Part shown: positions 7,901 to 16,175 of the stretch, piece after piece | Layout of the letters: every line of letters starts with the position of its first letter | How positions within the stretch are numbered: the first letter of the stretch is position 1 | Source of the DNA: JAAEQG01 sp023133475 | GTDB taxonomy: Bacteria; Planctomycetota; Phycisphaerae; UBA1845 | Direction of reading: 5' to 3' | Assembly (NCBI GenBank): GCA_030631415.1 | Contig: DAOVLE010000019.1 | Coordinates: forward strand, 1-36,896 | Length of the DNA stretch: 36,896 nucleotides | Made by a program: the position numbers and the translations under genes | The notes under the pieces: generated by a model | Told to the model about the DNA's origin: nothing | What the model saw: only the letters and a program-made list of their open reading frames with translations | Database searches by the model: none

Positions 7901-10442
7901 ATCCCTCGCGCAGCGTCTTGAGGTTTCCGTTCCCATCATAGTCTCGCTGGGTGGTGGACTGGCTCGGGTCCCCGTCGGCGCGAATCTGCTGGAACAGCAA
8001 ATCCCGCTCGTCGCACAGCTTGCGAACAAGGTTGTAGGGCTGATTGCCGTTGACCGCTTCGCCGTAGCACACGAGGGAGAGATTATCGTTGTCGTCGTAT
8101 TCATATTCGGTAGTGACAAATTCGTCGGCTGGTAGGTCACTGCAATCCAACTTGTCCAAGGGCACATCATAGCTGCCGGCCTCTGCGCAGATGCGCGTGC
8201 GGCGGTCGATGATGTCGTACTCGTAGATCGTCGTAAAGTGTGTGTTGGCCTGCGAGATGCCCTGGTCGTCCACATTTCCAACGTCCACGCGCACGCGGTT
8301 GTTGTTGGCATCGTAGAAGTAGTCCCGCTCGTAACGGACGCCGCTGCCGTCGGTTACCTCGCGTGAAACCACGCGAACCACCTGGTTGAGCTGGTTGACC
8401 CAATACTGCGTGTCATGTCCGCGGGGATCGGTCACCTTGGTCATGTTGCCCACCAGATCGTATTCGTAGGTGGTGGTCAGAGCGAAGCCGCCGGCGTCGA
8501 TGGTCTCGCTTTGGAGATAGCCCATCTGCGGCCCATTGTCATAGTGCGTATACTGGTCACGTCGTCGGTGGCTGCTACCGTTATCGGGCAGCACCCGCGC
8601 AGTCATCTGCCCCCAGGCATTGCACTCGAAGTCTTCCACGATGTCCGGAATGGCGTGTATTGTGCGGGTACGGTTCCCACAGACGTCATATTCGTACAGC
8701 GTCTCGTTTCCGCTGCCATCAACGTATCGGGTAACGAAGCTCTCTCCATTACCACCGCCGAATCCAGGCTCATACTCGTATTGCTCGATGATTACCTCCT
8801 GGTCGCCCCCCAGCGGGCCTGGCCAATGGCGCACCTCGCGCAAATTCGCGCGATACCGGCGCGGGGCGTTGGGGTCCAAATCCAACTCGTGGACGAATTC
8901 GGAGACATTGCCGTTTGGATACTCGATGCGCGTCAGGCGTGAATCCTGGTTGTACTCAAACCGCTTCTCGAAATAGTCCGGGTCGTCAGGCCGCAGCTTG
9001 TTGACGGGGCGGTTGGAGGTGGTGGTTGTGGGGGCTGCCGGGTCTGGGGCTGTCCCGGTGTAGTCGCGGCGAATCACCAGGCGGTTGCGTTCATCATAGT
9101 ATATCTCTTTCACAAAGCCCTTGCGGTTGTTGACGATTACCTTCGTGTCAGCGTTGTTGTTGGCTGCACAGGGCGTGATCTCCAGGTAGGTATAGTCGAA
9201 GCGCGGTGCATCATCGGTTGCGGTGCCGCCATAGTATTGGCTGACCACCCGGTCGTAGAGGAAATCCAAGGGGTCTGCCGTCTCGGCATAGACGTTCTGG
9301 ATATAGGTTTGCCCCTTGCCGTCGATAACCGTCAACAGGTTGTGGTTCAGCCGATCATCGGCAAAGCCGGTGGTATAAGTGTACGTCCACGTTTTGCCCT
9401 CGGGGCACTCGTGTCCATGCGGAACCCTGAAGCCGTTTCCATCGACCACCGCCGGGAAGGTCACCGATTTCAGGTCGCCAAACGTCCCGCCCTCATCGCC
9501 GTCGTTGTAATACTCATAATGGACGGTCCGCCCCGCCCAATCACTGACCGACTCGATAAACCCATCGGCGTTGAGCGAGATCAGGATTTCGCGGTTTAGC
9601 GTATCGGTGACATTGATAGCCGCGATTCGCCATTCTCTGCGGTCCTCTTCACACACCGTGTATCCAAGGGCTTGAGCTTCGTAGACACACAAATTGTCCC
9701 ACTCCGTATCGCAGCAATAGGGGTCATAACTGCATACGCAGCTTTCGATGCCGGAATCCGAGCAACCCGACCCGTGGTCGGTCGAATAGTAGTTGTACAG
9801 CGAACCGGCAAGCGTGTATGAGAAGCTCATGGAGTTGCCGTTGCGGTCGGTGATTTCCATGAGCCGGCCGGAGGTGGGGGTGTCGTCGATCGGGCGGAAT
9901 CTCTTGATGGTTTTGTCGGGGAGGGTCATGACGAAGGTTCCGCTGGGTTCCTCCTGAATGACACAAAAGTATTCATCTCGGGCATAGGTGCCGCCGCCTT
10001 GATTTCTGAAGAGATCGCGACGGCCGGTGCCGTCACAAAAAAGCAAATTGCTCCTGCGCTGTTCGAGATATTGGTTGTAGGACACGTCCCAATTGGCACC
10101 CATCATGGTGGGTCCACCCGTCTTGGAGCGGTATTTGCGTCGTAGAGCAAAGTCGAAACCGCGCCCCGCAATGCGCAGGTCGGTTGTGTTATAGTGGTAC
10201 TCGCCGCTGAAAAGATAGATCGGTTCGCTGACATCAGGCCCGCTGTCATCAGGCCCATCAGGGTCGGCGGGCTCCTGTGGGCACTCTCCTTCACACGGGT
10301 TGGAGGGGTCCTCTTGCGGGTCCGTGTGGCCCGCCATGGCGGACCCGGGCAGGCCAGCCGTCAGGCACACCATCGTCCCCATGATTAGGATGAGAAAGCC
10401 TGTGGTTCGTCCTTGGAAACGCTTGTTCTGGTGTCGAAGCAT
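4971..10442 (-). CDS. Rhs/YD-repeat surface protein with DUF4347-like C-terminal domain
   Basis: The start is placed at ATG 10442 (GAGGA eight bases upstream) giving about 1,823 residues; the frame is open up to 10508. A signal peptide is followed by a Pro/Asp/Cys-rich linker and a DUF6531-like start (PIYLFSGEYHYNTTDLRI). A Cys-rich insertion at about residues 219-267 (GSGCSDSGIES, SYDPYCCDTEWDNLC) interrupts the early sheet. YD repeats fill about 280-1590 (YEYDxxGNxT, YxYDxxxR). The Rhs-associated core is at about 1590-1640 (YHYRTRYLDPHAGRFTTRD, then YSYVGNNPW and FFDPYG). A nine-Lys run leads to a distinct C-terminal domain, about 1690-1823, with IINHGSEEIQI and CAGCNVAAGKEGAEYIQELA, resembling DUF4347. 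Rhs proteins encapsulate a variable C-terminal effector; here that would be a His-Gly/Gly-Cys domain. Export is seen; toxicity is inferred. Confidence 0.9.
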   Translation of the reverse strand: MLRHQNKRFQGRTTGFLILIMGTMVCLTAGLPGSAMAGHTDPQEDPSNPCEGECPQEPADPDGPDDSGPDVSEPIYLFSGEYHYNTTDLRIAGRGFDFALRRKYRSKTGGPTMMGANWDVSYNQYLEQRRSNLLFCDGTGRRDLFRNQGGGTYARDEYFCVIQEEPSGTFVMTLPDKTIKRFRPIDDTPTSGRLMEITDRNGNSMSFSYTLAGSLYNYYSTDHGSGCSDSGIESCVCSYDPYCCDTEWDNLCVYEAQALGYTVCEEDRREWRIAAINVTDTLNREILISLNADGFIESVSDWAGRTVHYEYYNDGDEGGTFGDLKSVTFPAVVDGNGFRVPHGHECPEGKTWTYTYTTGFADDRLNHNLLTVIDGKGQTYIQNVYAETADPLDFLYDRVVSQYYGGTATDDAPRFDYTYLEITPCAANNNADTKVIVNNRKGFVKEIYYDERNRLVIRRDYTGTAPDPAAPTTTTSNRPVNKLRPDDPDYFEKRFEYNQDSRLTRIEYPNGNVSEFVHELDLDPNAPRRYRANLREVRHWPGPLGGDQEVIIEQYEYEPGFGGGNGESFVTRYVDGSGNETLYEYDVCGNRTRTIHAIPDIVEDFECNAWGQMTARVLPDNGSSHRRRDQYTHYDNGPQMGYLQSETIDAGGFALTTTYEYDLVGNMTKVTDPRGHDTQYWVNQLNQVVRVVSREVTDGSGVRYERDYFYDANNNRVRVDVGNVDDQGISQANTHFTTIYEYDIIDRRTRICAEAGSYDVPLDKLDCSDLPADEFVTTEYEYDDNDNLSLVCYGEAVNGNQPYNLVRKLCDERDLLFQQIRADGDPSQSTTQRDYDGNGNLKTLREGLEDTPRVTTYTHDSYDRLLASTDAMGNVRTYHYDAKGNRVSVRTDGELLDVAGIAGNVRLSEVAYQYDTLDRLTREVVEFFDTTTGAPIDDGQATTAIEWSDNSQVTRIVDDNDHPTLIGYDTANRRLVITDAKGNTRTFGYDGNSNVTSLTEVDKSDLSAPDEVFTTTYAYDSLDRVIQSTDNMGNTHTFGHDSRYNHTLAIDALAHKTRYAYDGLSRLAATTYDMDGDGADGDGPDIVTAKGWDDSSRLTSQTDDNGNTTTYIYDVLFRMTGKRHADDTLHTYVYDVHHNPIATTDANGSAVTNTFDLLDRLTTRNIAPGPGVSDDTTIELYQYDGRSRIVRAEDNDSAVTHKYDSLGNTTEETLEANGGEWSGTGSATFDTLGNLLTLTNPGGRCVTNTFDELDRKATISDLLISDIAQYNYIGSYRVAQRDYSNNVRATFGYDNVRRMTRSKHQADLGTGAIRDHRTYTWDAMFNKTSRTDERTNTTHNYHYDAAYRLIRTIVNAGDGTLRDTTYNLDGVHNRIDVIGNPDPNAYVGTYTMDDVVPNPADYQMNQYTTTPSGARQYDANGNLITRTDPSGATTLATITYDYRNQMVEYHDLTTGQRHTYAYNCFGRRIAKIVDADGIADGPTQTRFFYGGQSQWQVIEEQDGQGSTLATYVYGNCIDEVLSMQRDVDTNGTSEDYFYHTDDMYNVMAITDAAGNIVERYEYGDYGQPVDPATLRPISGDPSGIGNYSLFTGRRYDPETGWYHYRTRYLDPHAGRFTTRDVIGIWGDPWESGNGYSYVGNNPWTFFDPYGFEACKEKTDDEGGDKKKKKKKKKGDEEENGPSEVVVVLKDGTKVRITAKTTEELAKKLRKIKEDEGEISKITIINHGSEEIQIVGPASVLAGHDKGTKDIGEALGEGAEIECAGCNVAAGKEGAEYIQELADATGATVTGYPGKVYYVPTRWGSVIVWRGGTPVTKSPQKSGP

Positions 10443-10513
10443 GATCAAGTCCTCGTTTATTGTTCGTTTTGTGATCTCGCCTGCGCTACTGTGAATAATA
10501 GGGGACATAACCG

Positions 10514-12163
10514 TCAGGGCTGAGTCTCCAGACGATCAAGTTCGCTACGGAGTTCCTCCAGATCGGCCCGAACACCTGGATCACCGCTCTTCTCCAGTTT
10601 GGCCAACTGCTTCCGTAGCCGCTTCATCTGTTTCACCTTGGCCTTTATGGCTTGCCCGTAGGCATTTTGCTGTTCTTTAGCGTCGACTCGCCTCTGGCAC
10701 GCCTCGATCCATCGCCCGGCAACAGTGTCTGCCCCGATGCGCTTGATCGCGTTGCTCAAGGTCCGCCTGGCTTTCTTGAACGCCCCAATTTCCGCGTGGA
10801 AATCGGCCATTCGCCCGCTTATGTGAGCGATAGCCAGCGGAGATTTCAGTCCACTGGCCTTGGAGTTCAGGAACGCAACGGCTTGCTCCTGCCCCGATTT
10901 ACCGCGGTATCGGCGAGCCAGGTAATGAGCACACTCGGTGTAGTATCGTGTCAACAACATCTCGATTTCGGGCTCACCGCCCCCCGTAGGCAATTGCCCC
11001 GCTTCGACCGCCTTGATAACGTTTTGGAATATCTTCTTCCCGCCACGCTTATTGCCTGCCAGGGCGTACAAGCGGGCAAGATGACCTGCTTCATGCGGCG
11101 TCAGCAAATGTCCGTTGGTGCTCTCCTCAAACCGCTTGAGCCACTTCTTGCCTTTCTCGGCTTGATCGGTCGCAAAGTGGAAGTCGCCCAACATGATCAT
11201 TGATTCAGGCCGGTCGGCCGTCCCCAGATAGGCCTCGGGGAACTGGTTCTCCACATCCAACATGATGAAGTCCGCCGGCCAGATGGGCTCGAAAACATCG
11301 TCAGGAAGTGGTTTGTTCGCCTTGACCTCCGAGAGACGCACGACGGTGTGTTCAGCGGGGGCCTGATGCTTTGGATACCGTGCTTCAAAACGGATTTCCG
11401 TAGGAATCGAAACCCCACCGATCGAAACGTAATCGGCGAAATTTGTTTCGGTCGTCTTGGCTTCCCTGAGTTGCGACCGATGATTCCTGACGCCTTTGTA
11501 GTGGACAGAAACCACCCGCTCAATACGCGAGGTCTTCGCCGAAATATAGTACGTTATGTCCGGTGTCGGCCCCCAGTATTCCAACCTGCACTTGGCAGGT
11601 CGTGCCTCGATCTCGCGCGCCTGATCACGATCCAACTTCACGAAGCGTTGGCCTCTTTCCTCACCCAGCACCAGCCGGTCATCGGGGGAGGAGGCCCCAA
11701 GGCTCAATTCGCACCCTGGATTCAGGCTGGCAAGAAAAGGTCGCCAGTAACGCCCAAAGCCGGTTTTCAACTTGTCGATGCCGCCCTCGACCACACAATG
11801 GCCGTATTGCACGAACGGGAAGTATCGCTTGCACACGCCGTCGGCGTACAGAAGCTGCCTCTCGGGCAGACCACCGAGCACGTCGCGGTAGATACAAACA
11901 GCTCCTCGATCAATGAAAAGCCGCCCTTGTGTTTCCATGGTGAATTCCTGGCCGGCTACCGTGAAGAGCGTTTGGGTGTGATACCGAGCTTGCAACGTTC
12001 TGATGGGTGCCGCTGCATCTTGCAAGCGGTTCAACTCACGTTGAGCCTCAGCCGAAACCTCCGGCATCTCACCAGCCACAACACCTCGAGCATCCACACC
12101 CAAACATGTCGCGAAAGTGAGCGCCAACGCGACAGCGAGTACATGTCTGAAACGCAACGACAT
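10514..12163 (-). CDS. Exported LolA-like / TPR protein
   Basis: 549 residues from ATG 12163, preceded by GAAAGGG. A signal peptide (RHVLAVALALTFATCLG) leads into a LolA/DUF1571-like half-barrel at about residues 35-310. Its features are the start LQARYHTQTLFTVAGQEF, the strand LFIDRGAVCIYRD, and the late strand YVSIGGVSIPTEIRFEARYP. Residues about 325-490 are helical and TPR-like (HFATDQAEKGKKWLKRFEE). The last 45 residues form a charged coiled coil (KQMKRLRKQLAKLEKSGD). LolA-type folds bind lipids or lipoproteins in the periplasm; the substrate here is unknown. It ends 71 bases before the rhs start on the same strand, so it may help export or anchor the Rhs protein, an inference from order alone. 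Confidence 0.7.
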   Translation of the reverse strand: MSLRFRHVLAVALALTFATCLGVDARGVVAGEMPEVSAEAQRELNRLQDAAAPIRTLQARYHTQTLFTVAGQEFTMETQGRLFIDRGAVCIYRDVLGGLPERQLLYADGVCKRYFPFVQYGHCVVEGGIDKLKTGFGRYWRPFLASLNPGCELSLGASSPDDRLVLGEERGQRFVKLDRDQAREIEARPAKCRLEYWGPTPDITYYISAKTSRIERVVSVHYKGVRNHRSQLREAKTTETNFADYVSIGGVSIPTEIRFEARYPKHQAPAEHTVVRLSEVKANKPLPDDVFEPIWPADFIMLDVENQFPEAYLGTADRPESMIMLGDFHFATDQAEKGKKWLKRFEESTNGHLLTPHEAGHLARLYALAGNKRGGKKIFQNVIKAVEAGQLPTGGGEPEIEMLLTRYYTECAHYLARRYRGKSGQEQAVAFLNSKASGLKSPLAIAHISGRMADFHAEIGAFKKARRTLSNAIKRIGADTVAGRWIEACQRRVDAKEQQNAYGQAIKAKVKQMKRLRKQLAKLEKSGDPGVRADLEELRSELDRLETQP

Positions 12164-12306
12164 TGTCTGACCCTTTCACTCAAAACCAATCGAAATTTGC
12201 AAAATCCGTAGCCCTAAGCGCACCAACAACCCCCAAATGGTCCCATTCTAGCATGGGCGGCAATCTGGCTGAGGTCCGCGCAGATGAGGTGAGAAAATAC
12301 GGCACC

Positions 12307-12546
12307 CGCGTGGTTCTGTCAAGGCTCGGCAGTGTAACCACGTTGGCCAACTCGAATGGGACGGTGGTGGAGCGGTACGTCTACGATCCGTATGGCAAGA
12401 CCATGGAGGATGAGGCTCATTTCAACGCCTGCTACGGCTCCTCCGATCCGCTGTGCGTATTCGTCCATGACCGCAACGGCGTATCCCCGGAGCCGGAATG
12501 TGCCCGCTGGTCCTCAATCTACTTCGACGCCGACGGCGATGCTCGA
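12307..12546 (+). pseudogene. Rhs-repeat tip remnant
   Basis: About 80 codons read as the end of a YD-repeat protein: SRLGSVTTLANSNGTVVERY then YDPYGKTMEDEAHFN, and an acidic segment YFDADGDARLD. The LGSVTxLxxxNGxVVExYxYDPYGK pattern is the hallmark of the last YD repeats before the Rhs core. There is no plausible start and no core or C-terminal domain; after about 12546 the frame merely overlaps the antisense integrase remnant. It is opposite in strand to the complete rhs gene and is probably a displaced tip left by recombination. Confidence 0.6.
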
Positions 12547-12730
12547 CTCGACGTGGCACAGGTGCATTACGTTCCAGCGAAAGATGAGCGCGTGATTCGT
12601 TATAGTACGCGAAGTAGCTCGTGAGAACTCGTCGCAGGCAGGTTGCGTTTGAGTTTCGTTGAGCACGATGACATGGTCGATACACTCTCGGCGGATAGTG
12701 CCGATCAGGCGTTCAACGTAACGCTTCCAA
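12540..12730 (-). pseudogene. Integrase catalytic-core (rve) remnant, frameshifted
   Basis: Minus-strand reading gives KRYVERLIGTIRRECIDH, VIVLNET, then after a frameshift RRVLTSYFAYYNESRAHLSL and ERNAPVPRRVE. This is the C-terminal third of an rve-type DDE integrase, of the kind encoded by IS481-like or IS3-like elements. The Glu in RREC is the last catalytic acid. The two earlier Asp residues and the helix-turn-helix are missing, and two frames are needed. It is therefore a dead insertion-sequence fragment; no terminal inverted repeats were found. Confidence 0.7.
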
Positions 12731-12867
12731 ACCGCGACTTTGCGCTGAACTGCTCTTGTGCACCGCCAGGTCGTTTCGCACTACCGGCGTCGTTCACGGG
12801 ATGCCAGCGCGTTCCGGCCGGAGAAACCGTTGCGGGATTTTGGCGGCAGGTCCGCAGGTCCCTTCGC

Positions 12868-13497
12868 TCACCCGCCGCGGGTGAATTCGCCGAGGCGATC
12901 CATGGCCTTACGCAACGCCTCGAGGGCTCGGCGGGTTCGGGCAACGACCGCCATCTTGCTGGTCTCCAGACGCTGGGCGACCTCTTCCACGGATAACCCC
13001 TGCAGGAAACGCAACTGGATCACCCGGCGATGAGACTCCGCAAGGTCCGACACACAGTGCCGCAACGCCTCCAGCGCTTCATCCCGCCTGACCACCCGGC
13101 TCGGAGTTCCGGACTCGGCGTAAAGGTGCTCCAGCAGATTCCAGCAGGAATCCGCGTCGCCGCCGCTGACGGCCGGTCGTTCTCGATTGACGTCCCGCAC
13201 CTGACAGTGAGCGGCGCGCCAGGCGTCGATGAGCTTGTTGTCCAAAATGGCAAAGACCCAGTTGAGGAACGCATCAGCGTCAGGGCCGTCGAACCGATCC
13301 AGTTGCCGCACCACTTGCAGATAGACCTGCTGCAAGACGTCTTCGGGCTCGTATCGGCCTTGGGCCGCTCGGTCCATCCGCGCTGCGGCGCGGGCCTTGA
13401 GGATCGGGTGATACACAGCCAGTAGCTTGCTGGCGGCTGACTGATCGCCTCGCCGGGCCGCTACGACCCAGACTCTGAGTTGGTCAGGCTGCACCAT
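12868..13497 (-). CDS. ECF-subfamily RNA polymerase sigma factor
   Basis: The start at ATG 13497 (MVQPDQLRVWVVAARRG) gives 209 residues and the usual ECF length; the longer frame to 13569 adds an uncharacteristic segment. Region 2 lies at about residues 10-95 (RGDQSAASKLLAVY, YEPEDVLQQVYLQV, FLNWVFAILDNKLID). Region 4 lies at about 150-205, with the helix-turn-helix LRFLQGLSVEEVAQRLETSK. It directs RNA polymerase to a specific promoter set. No anti-sigma gene is adjacent; instead a membrane Ser/Thr kinase is divergently transcribed 220 bases away. That arrangement is known from planctomycete ECF groups where phosphorylation may replace an anti-sigma factor. The regulatory link is inferred. 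Confidence 0.9.
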   Translation of the reverse strand: MVQPDQLRVWVVAARRGDQSAASKLLAVYHPILKARAAARMDRAAQGRYEPEDVLQQVYLQVVRQLDRFDGPDADAFLNWVFAILDNKLIDAWRAAHCQVRDVNRERPAVSGGDADSCWNLLEHLYAESGTPSRVVRRDEALEALRHCVSDLAESHRRVIQLRFLQGLSVEEVAQRLETSKMAVVARTRRALEALRKAMDRLGEFTRGG

Positions 13498-13717
13498 ACC
13501 AAGACCCAGATCACAGTACGTGAAACGGATAGCCTTTGGCAACTGGGGGCCGGCTTTCCCGCAGGGCATTGCCGTAACACCGGTTGCCTCACCTATAGTA
13601 CCATTTCAGGTTGGGCAGAGGAATGTCCTTCCTTCAAACCTCGGGTTGCGTGTACAATGGACGCACCTGTCGGTCAACGTCGTTCGGACTGACTGCATCA
13701 GAGGTGGATTCGTTGCC
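13498..13717. promoter_or_regulatory. Divergent intergenic region between sigma factor and kinase genes
   Basis: 220 bases separate the two divergent starts and must hold both promoters. On the plus strand TACAAT (13653-13658) is a plausible -10 hexamer, but the -35 is weak. GAGGTGG (13701-13707) is a suitable ribosome binding site for the ATG at 13718 and decides that start. No clear operator palindrome was seen. Confidence 0.4.
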
Positions 13718-16144
13718 ATGGTTCCACGCCAGTCGGAGCAATCCTCCCACCACGACGACCGCGTCGCCGCGCTGATCAACGAATACTTTGATCGTCGGCA
13801 GGCGGGCGAGGGCCTGACTCCCGAGTGCTTTGCCACCGAACACCCGGAGCTCTCCGACGAGTTGCTGCCTTATCTGGAGGGGTTGAGCCTGCTGGACAAA
13901 ATCCGCTCGGACGCGGCGTCACGCCCCGGCGAGACTCGGTCGGAGAGCGGGTCCCTGGTCGGCGCGGACGTTCCGGAGGTTGCGGGGTACGAGTTGCTGG
14001 AGGAAATGGGGCGCGGGGGCATGGGGGTGGTCTACAAGGCGCTGCAAGTGTCCACCAAGCGAATCGTGGCGGTCAAGGTCCTATTGAGCGGACCGTTTTC
14101 GTCCCCGACGGCGCGCCGGCGTTTCGCGCGAGAGGTAGAGTTGGCCGCTCGCCTCCAACACCCCAATATCGTCCGCGTGCTGGAGAGCGGCCGCGTGGCG
14201 CATCAGCAGTACTATGCGATGGACTACGTGGCCGGCGCTCCACTGAACCAATACCTGACCCTCACCGAGCCGGATGTCCGCACAACGTTGAGCCTCTTCG
14301 AGCGCATCTGCCAGGCCGTCGAGCATGCGCACGAGCGCGGCGTGATCCATCGCGATCTGAAGCCGGCCAACGTTCTGGTCGACGACGAGGGCGAGCCGCA
14401 CATTCTGGATTTCGGACTCGCCAAGACCACCGACCAGGACGAGACCGAAGAAGCGCTGACCACTCGCGTTTCCATGCCCGGACAGGTTGTGGGCACGCTG
14501 TTCTACCTGTCGCCAGAACAGGCGACCGGCGTACCGGACCAGATCGACGTTCGCACCGACGTGTATTCGCTGGGTGTGATGCTCTTCGAAGCCCTGACCG
14601 GCTCGCTACCGTTCGATACGGCGGGTCGGCCTTCGGAGATCATCCAACGTATCCTCGAAGCGCCGCCGTCGTCGCTCTCCAACCGCGTGGACAGCGAACT
14701 TAGCACGATTGTGCTGAAAGCGCTGGCCAAAGAGAAGGATCGGCGCTATCCGTCTGCTACAGAAATGGCTGCGGATATCCGCCGGTACGTCGAGGGCGAG
14801 CCCATCCTCGCCCGGCGCCCCAGCAGCTTCTACCTCCTCCGCAAGAAGGTGCTCAAGCACCGTCGGGCGGCGATCCTCTGTGTCGTGGTCGTCGTGGCGA
14901 CGTTCGCCGCCCTCGTGGCCCGGTCACATTGGAGACAGCAACGCTGGGCCCAAACCCGGTGGACGGTGCTGCAGGCACAGCGGACCTTGGAGGCCGGAGA
15001 CACCGTCTCGGCATCCAGCAACGCGAAAGTTGTCTGCAGTAAACGCCCGAGAGTGGAGGAAGCCCGTTTGACGTATGCCCAGGCGCTGTACCGCAACGGG
15101 GCAACCCGCGTGTCCGGCCCCGTGTCTCTCGAGCGCTCCCTGCCACATGCTCCCGTTTCCTCACAATGGGCCTACCGGCTCTTGATGGCTGAGATGTACC
15201 GAGGTCTGGGCGACGCGGAGCGGGCCGATGCCCTGCAGGCACAAGCCGAGCACCAGGCGCCGGATACGACCGAGGGTTGGTATCTGCGATCGTTCACCAC
15301 ACTCGATCTGCAACGGGCTTTGAAATGTGCTCGGCAAGCCACACGGTGCTCCGCCGGGGGCGAGCCACACACCCTTGCCTGGGCCCGGCTGGCCTATCTG
15401 CGGTTGCAGGTAGGCGACCTGGACGGCGCATTCCGGACCGCTGACAGGCTCCTCGAGTTGGGGGCTCCGGTTGAGGTGTGGACCGTTTTCAAGGGGAAGA
15501 TTCTGGCTCGACAAGGGCGCTTTCACGAGGCGATCGAACACTACACCCGCGCGGGCGACTACACCGCCCGGGCGCACGCCTACCGGCGTATCGGAGAGCA
15601 CGCCAAGGCGGTTGAAGACTACACCAGGCAGCTTGGACGGGAGGGTGAGACTGTCCTCGCCTGGCACCACTATCAGCGGGGCACCCCGTTGTGGATCCTC
15701 GGGCGGACCGACGAGGCCCTGAAGGACTACGAGCGGGTGCGGGCTCTGCTGGGTCGGCCGGGCTTCTCCGACGCCCGGCGGTTTCTCATTCTCCGCGAGT
15801 TGGACCGCAACGCCGAGGCTCGGGAGGTCCTGGACGCCGCGTTGCGTGAGGTCGAGAGCCCCTCCTGGCTGCGTCAGGTCTTCCGCTGCCTGGCCCGGGA
15901 GATCAAGCCCGATGAGCTCGTGGCCGACGCCGTCGCCCGAGACGACCCGGAGGCGTTCTGCGAGGCCTGCTACTACGCTGGTGAAGCCTGCCTCCTGTCG
16001 AGCGATTTCGGACGGGCCCGCGAGTGGTTCGAGCGGTGCGTGCAAACCGGCGTCGAGTTCGACCCGAACACCAGCCTGCTGACCCCCATGAACGAGTACG
16101 AACTCGCCCAGTGGCGCTTGGACACCCCGCCCCGCGGCGAGTAG
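13718..16144 (+). CDS. Membrane Ser/Thr protein kinase with extracytoplasmic TPR region
   Basis: The start at ATG 13718 gives 808 residues. Residues 10-70 hold the helical module common before planctomycete kinases (LINEYFDRRQAGEG, ATEHPELSDELLPYLEGL). The kinase domain spans about 91-355: glycine loop MGRGGMGVVYKA, beta-3 Lys in VAVKVL, catalytic loop HRDLKPANVLV near 211, DFGLAK near 231, and P+1 segment GTLFYLSPEQ. All catalytic residues are present. One membrane helix follows (about 384-405, AAILCVVVVVATFAALVA). The remaining 400 residues are helical TPR-like repeats (YRGLGDAERADALQAQAE, TRAGDYTARAHAYRRIGE). It should phosphorylate proteins in the cytoplasm in response to something sensed by the TPR part. 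The divergent ECF sigma factor is the obvious candidate partner. Confidence 0.9.
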   Translation: MVPRQSEQSSHHDDRVAALINEYFDRRQAGEGLTPECFATEHPELSDELLPYLEGLSLLDKIRSDAASRPGETRSESGSLVGADVPEVAGYELLEEMGRGGMGVVYKALQVSTKRIVAVKVLLSGPFSSPTARRRFAREVELAARLQHPNIVRVLESGRVAHQQYYAMDYVAGAPLNQYLTLTEPDVRTTLSLFERICQAVEHAHERGVIHRDLKPANVLVDDEGEPHILDFGLAKTTDQDETEEALTTRVSMPGQVVGTLFYLSPEQATGVPDQIDVRTDVYSLGVMLFEALTGSLPFDTAGRPSEIIQRILEAPPSSLSNRVDSELSTIVLKALAKEKDRRYPSATEMAADIRRYVEGEPILARRPSSFYLLRKKVLKHRRAAILCVVVVVATFAALVARSHWRQQRWAQTRWTVLQAQRTLEAGDTVSASSNAKVVCSKRPRVEEARLTYAQALYRNGATRVSGPVSLERSLPHAPVSSQWAYRLLMAEMYRGLGDAERADALQAQAEHQAPDTTEGWYLRSFTTLDLQRALKCARQATRCSAGGEPHTLAWARLAYLRLQVGDLDGAFRTADRLLELGAPVEVWTVFKGKILARQGRFHEAIEHYTRAGDYTARAHAYRRIGEHAKAVEDYTRQLGREGETVLAWHHYQRGTPLWILGRTDEALKDYERVRALLGRPGFSDARRFLILRELDRNAEAREVLDAALREVESPSWLRQVFRCLAREIKPDELVADAVARDDPEAFCEACYYAGEACLLSSDFGRAREWFERCVQTGVEFDPNTSLLTPMNEYELAQWRLDTPPRGE

Positions 16145-16175
16145 CGAACGGGAAACTGGAGCCGTCGGATTCGAC

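Noticed and set aside
5826..8135. Long plus-strand open frames (up to 342 codons) across the rhs gene
   Set aside because: They are antisense to YD repeats, have Val/Gly-rich low-complexity translations, no ribosome binding sites and no motifs, while the minus frame is unmistakably Rhs.
15161..16045. 294-codon minus-strand frame inside the kinase gene
   Set aside because: Shadow of a GC-rich coding sequence; translation has no recognisable domain and the plus frame is a clear TPR region.
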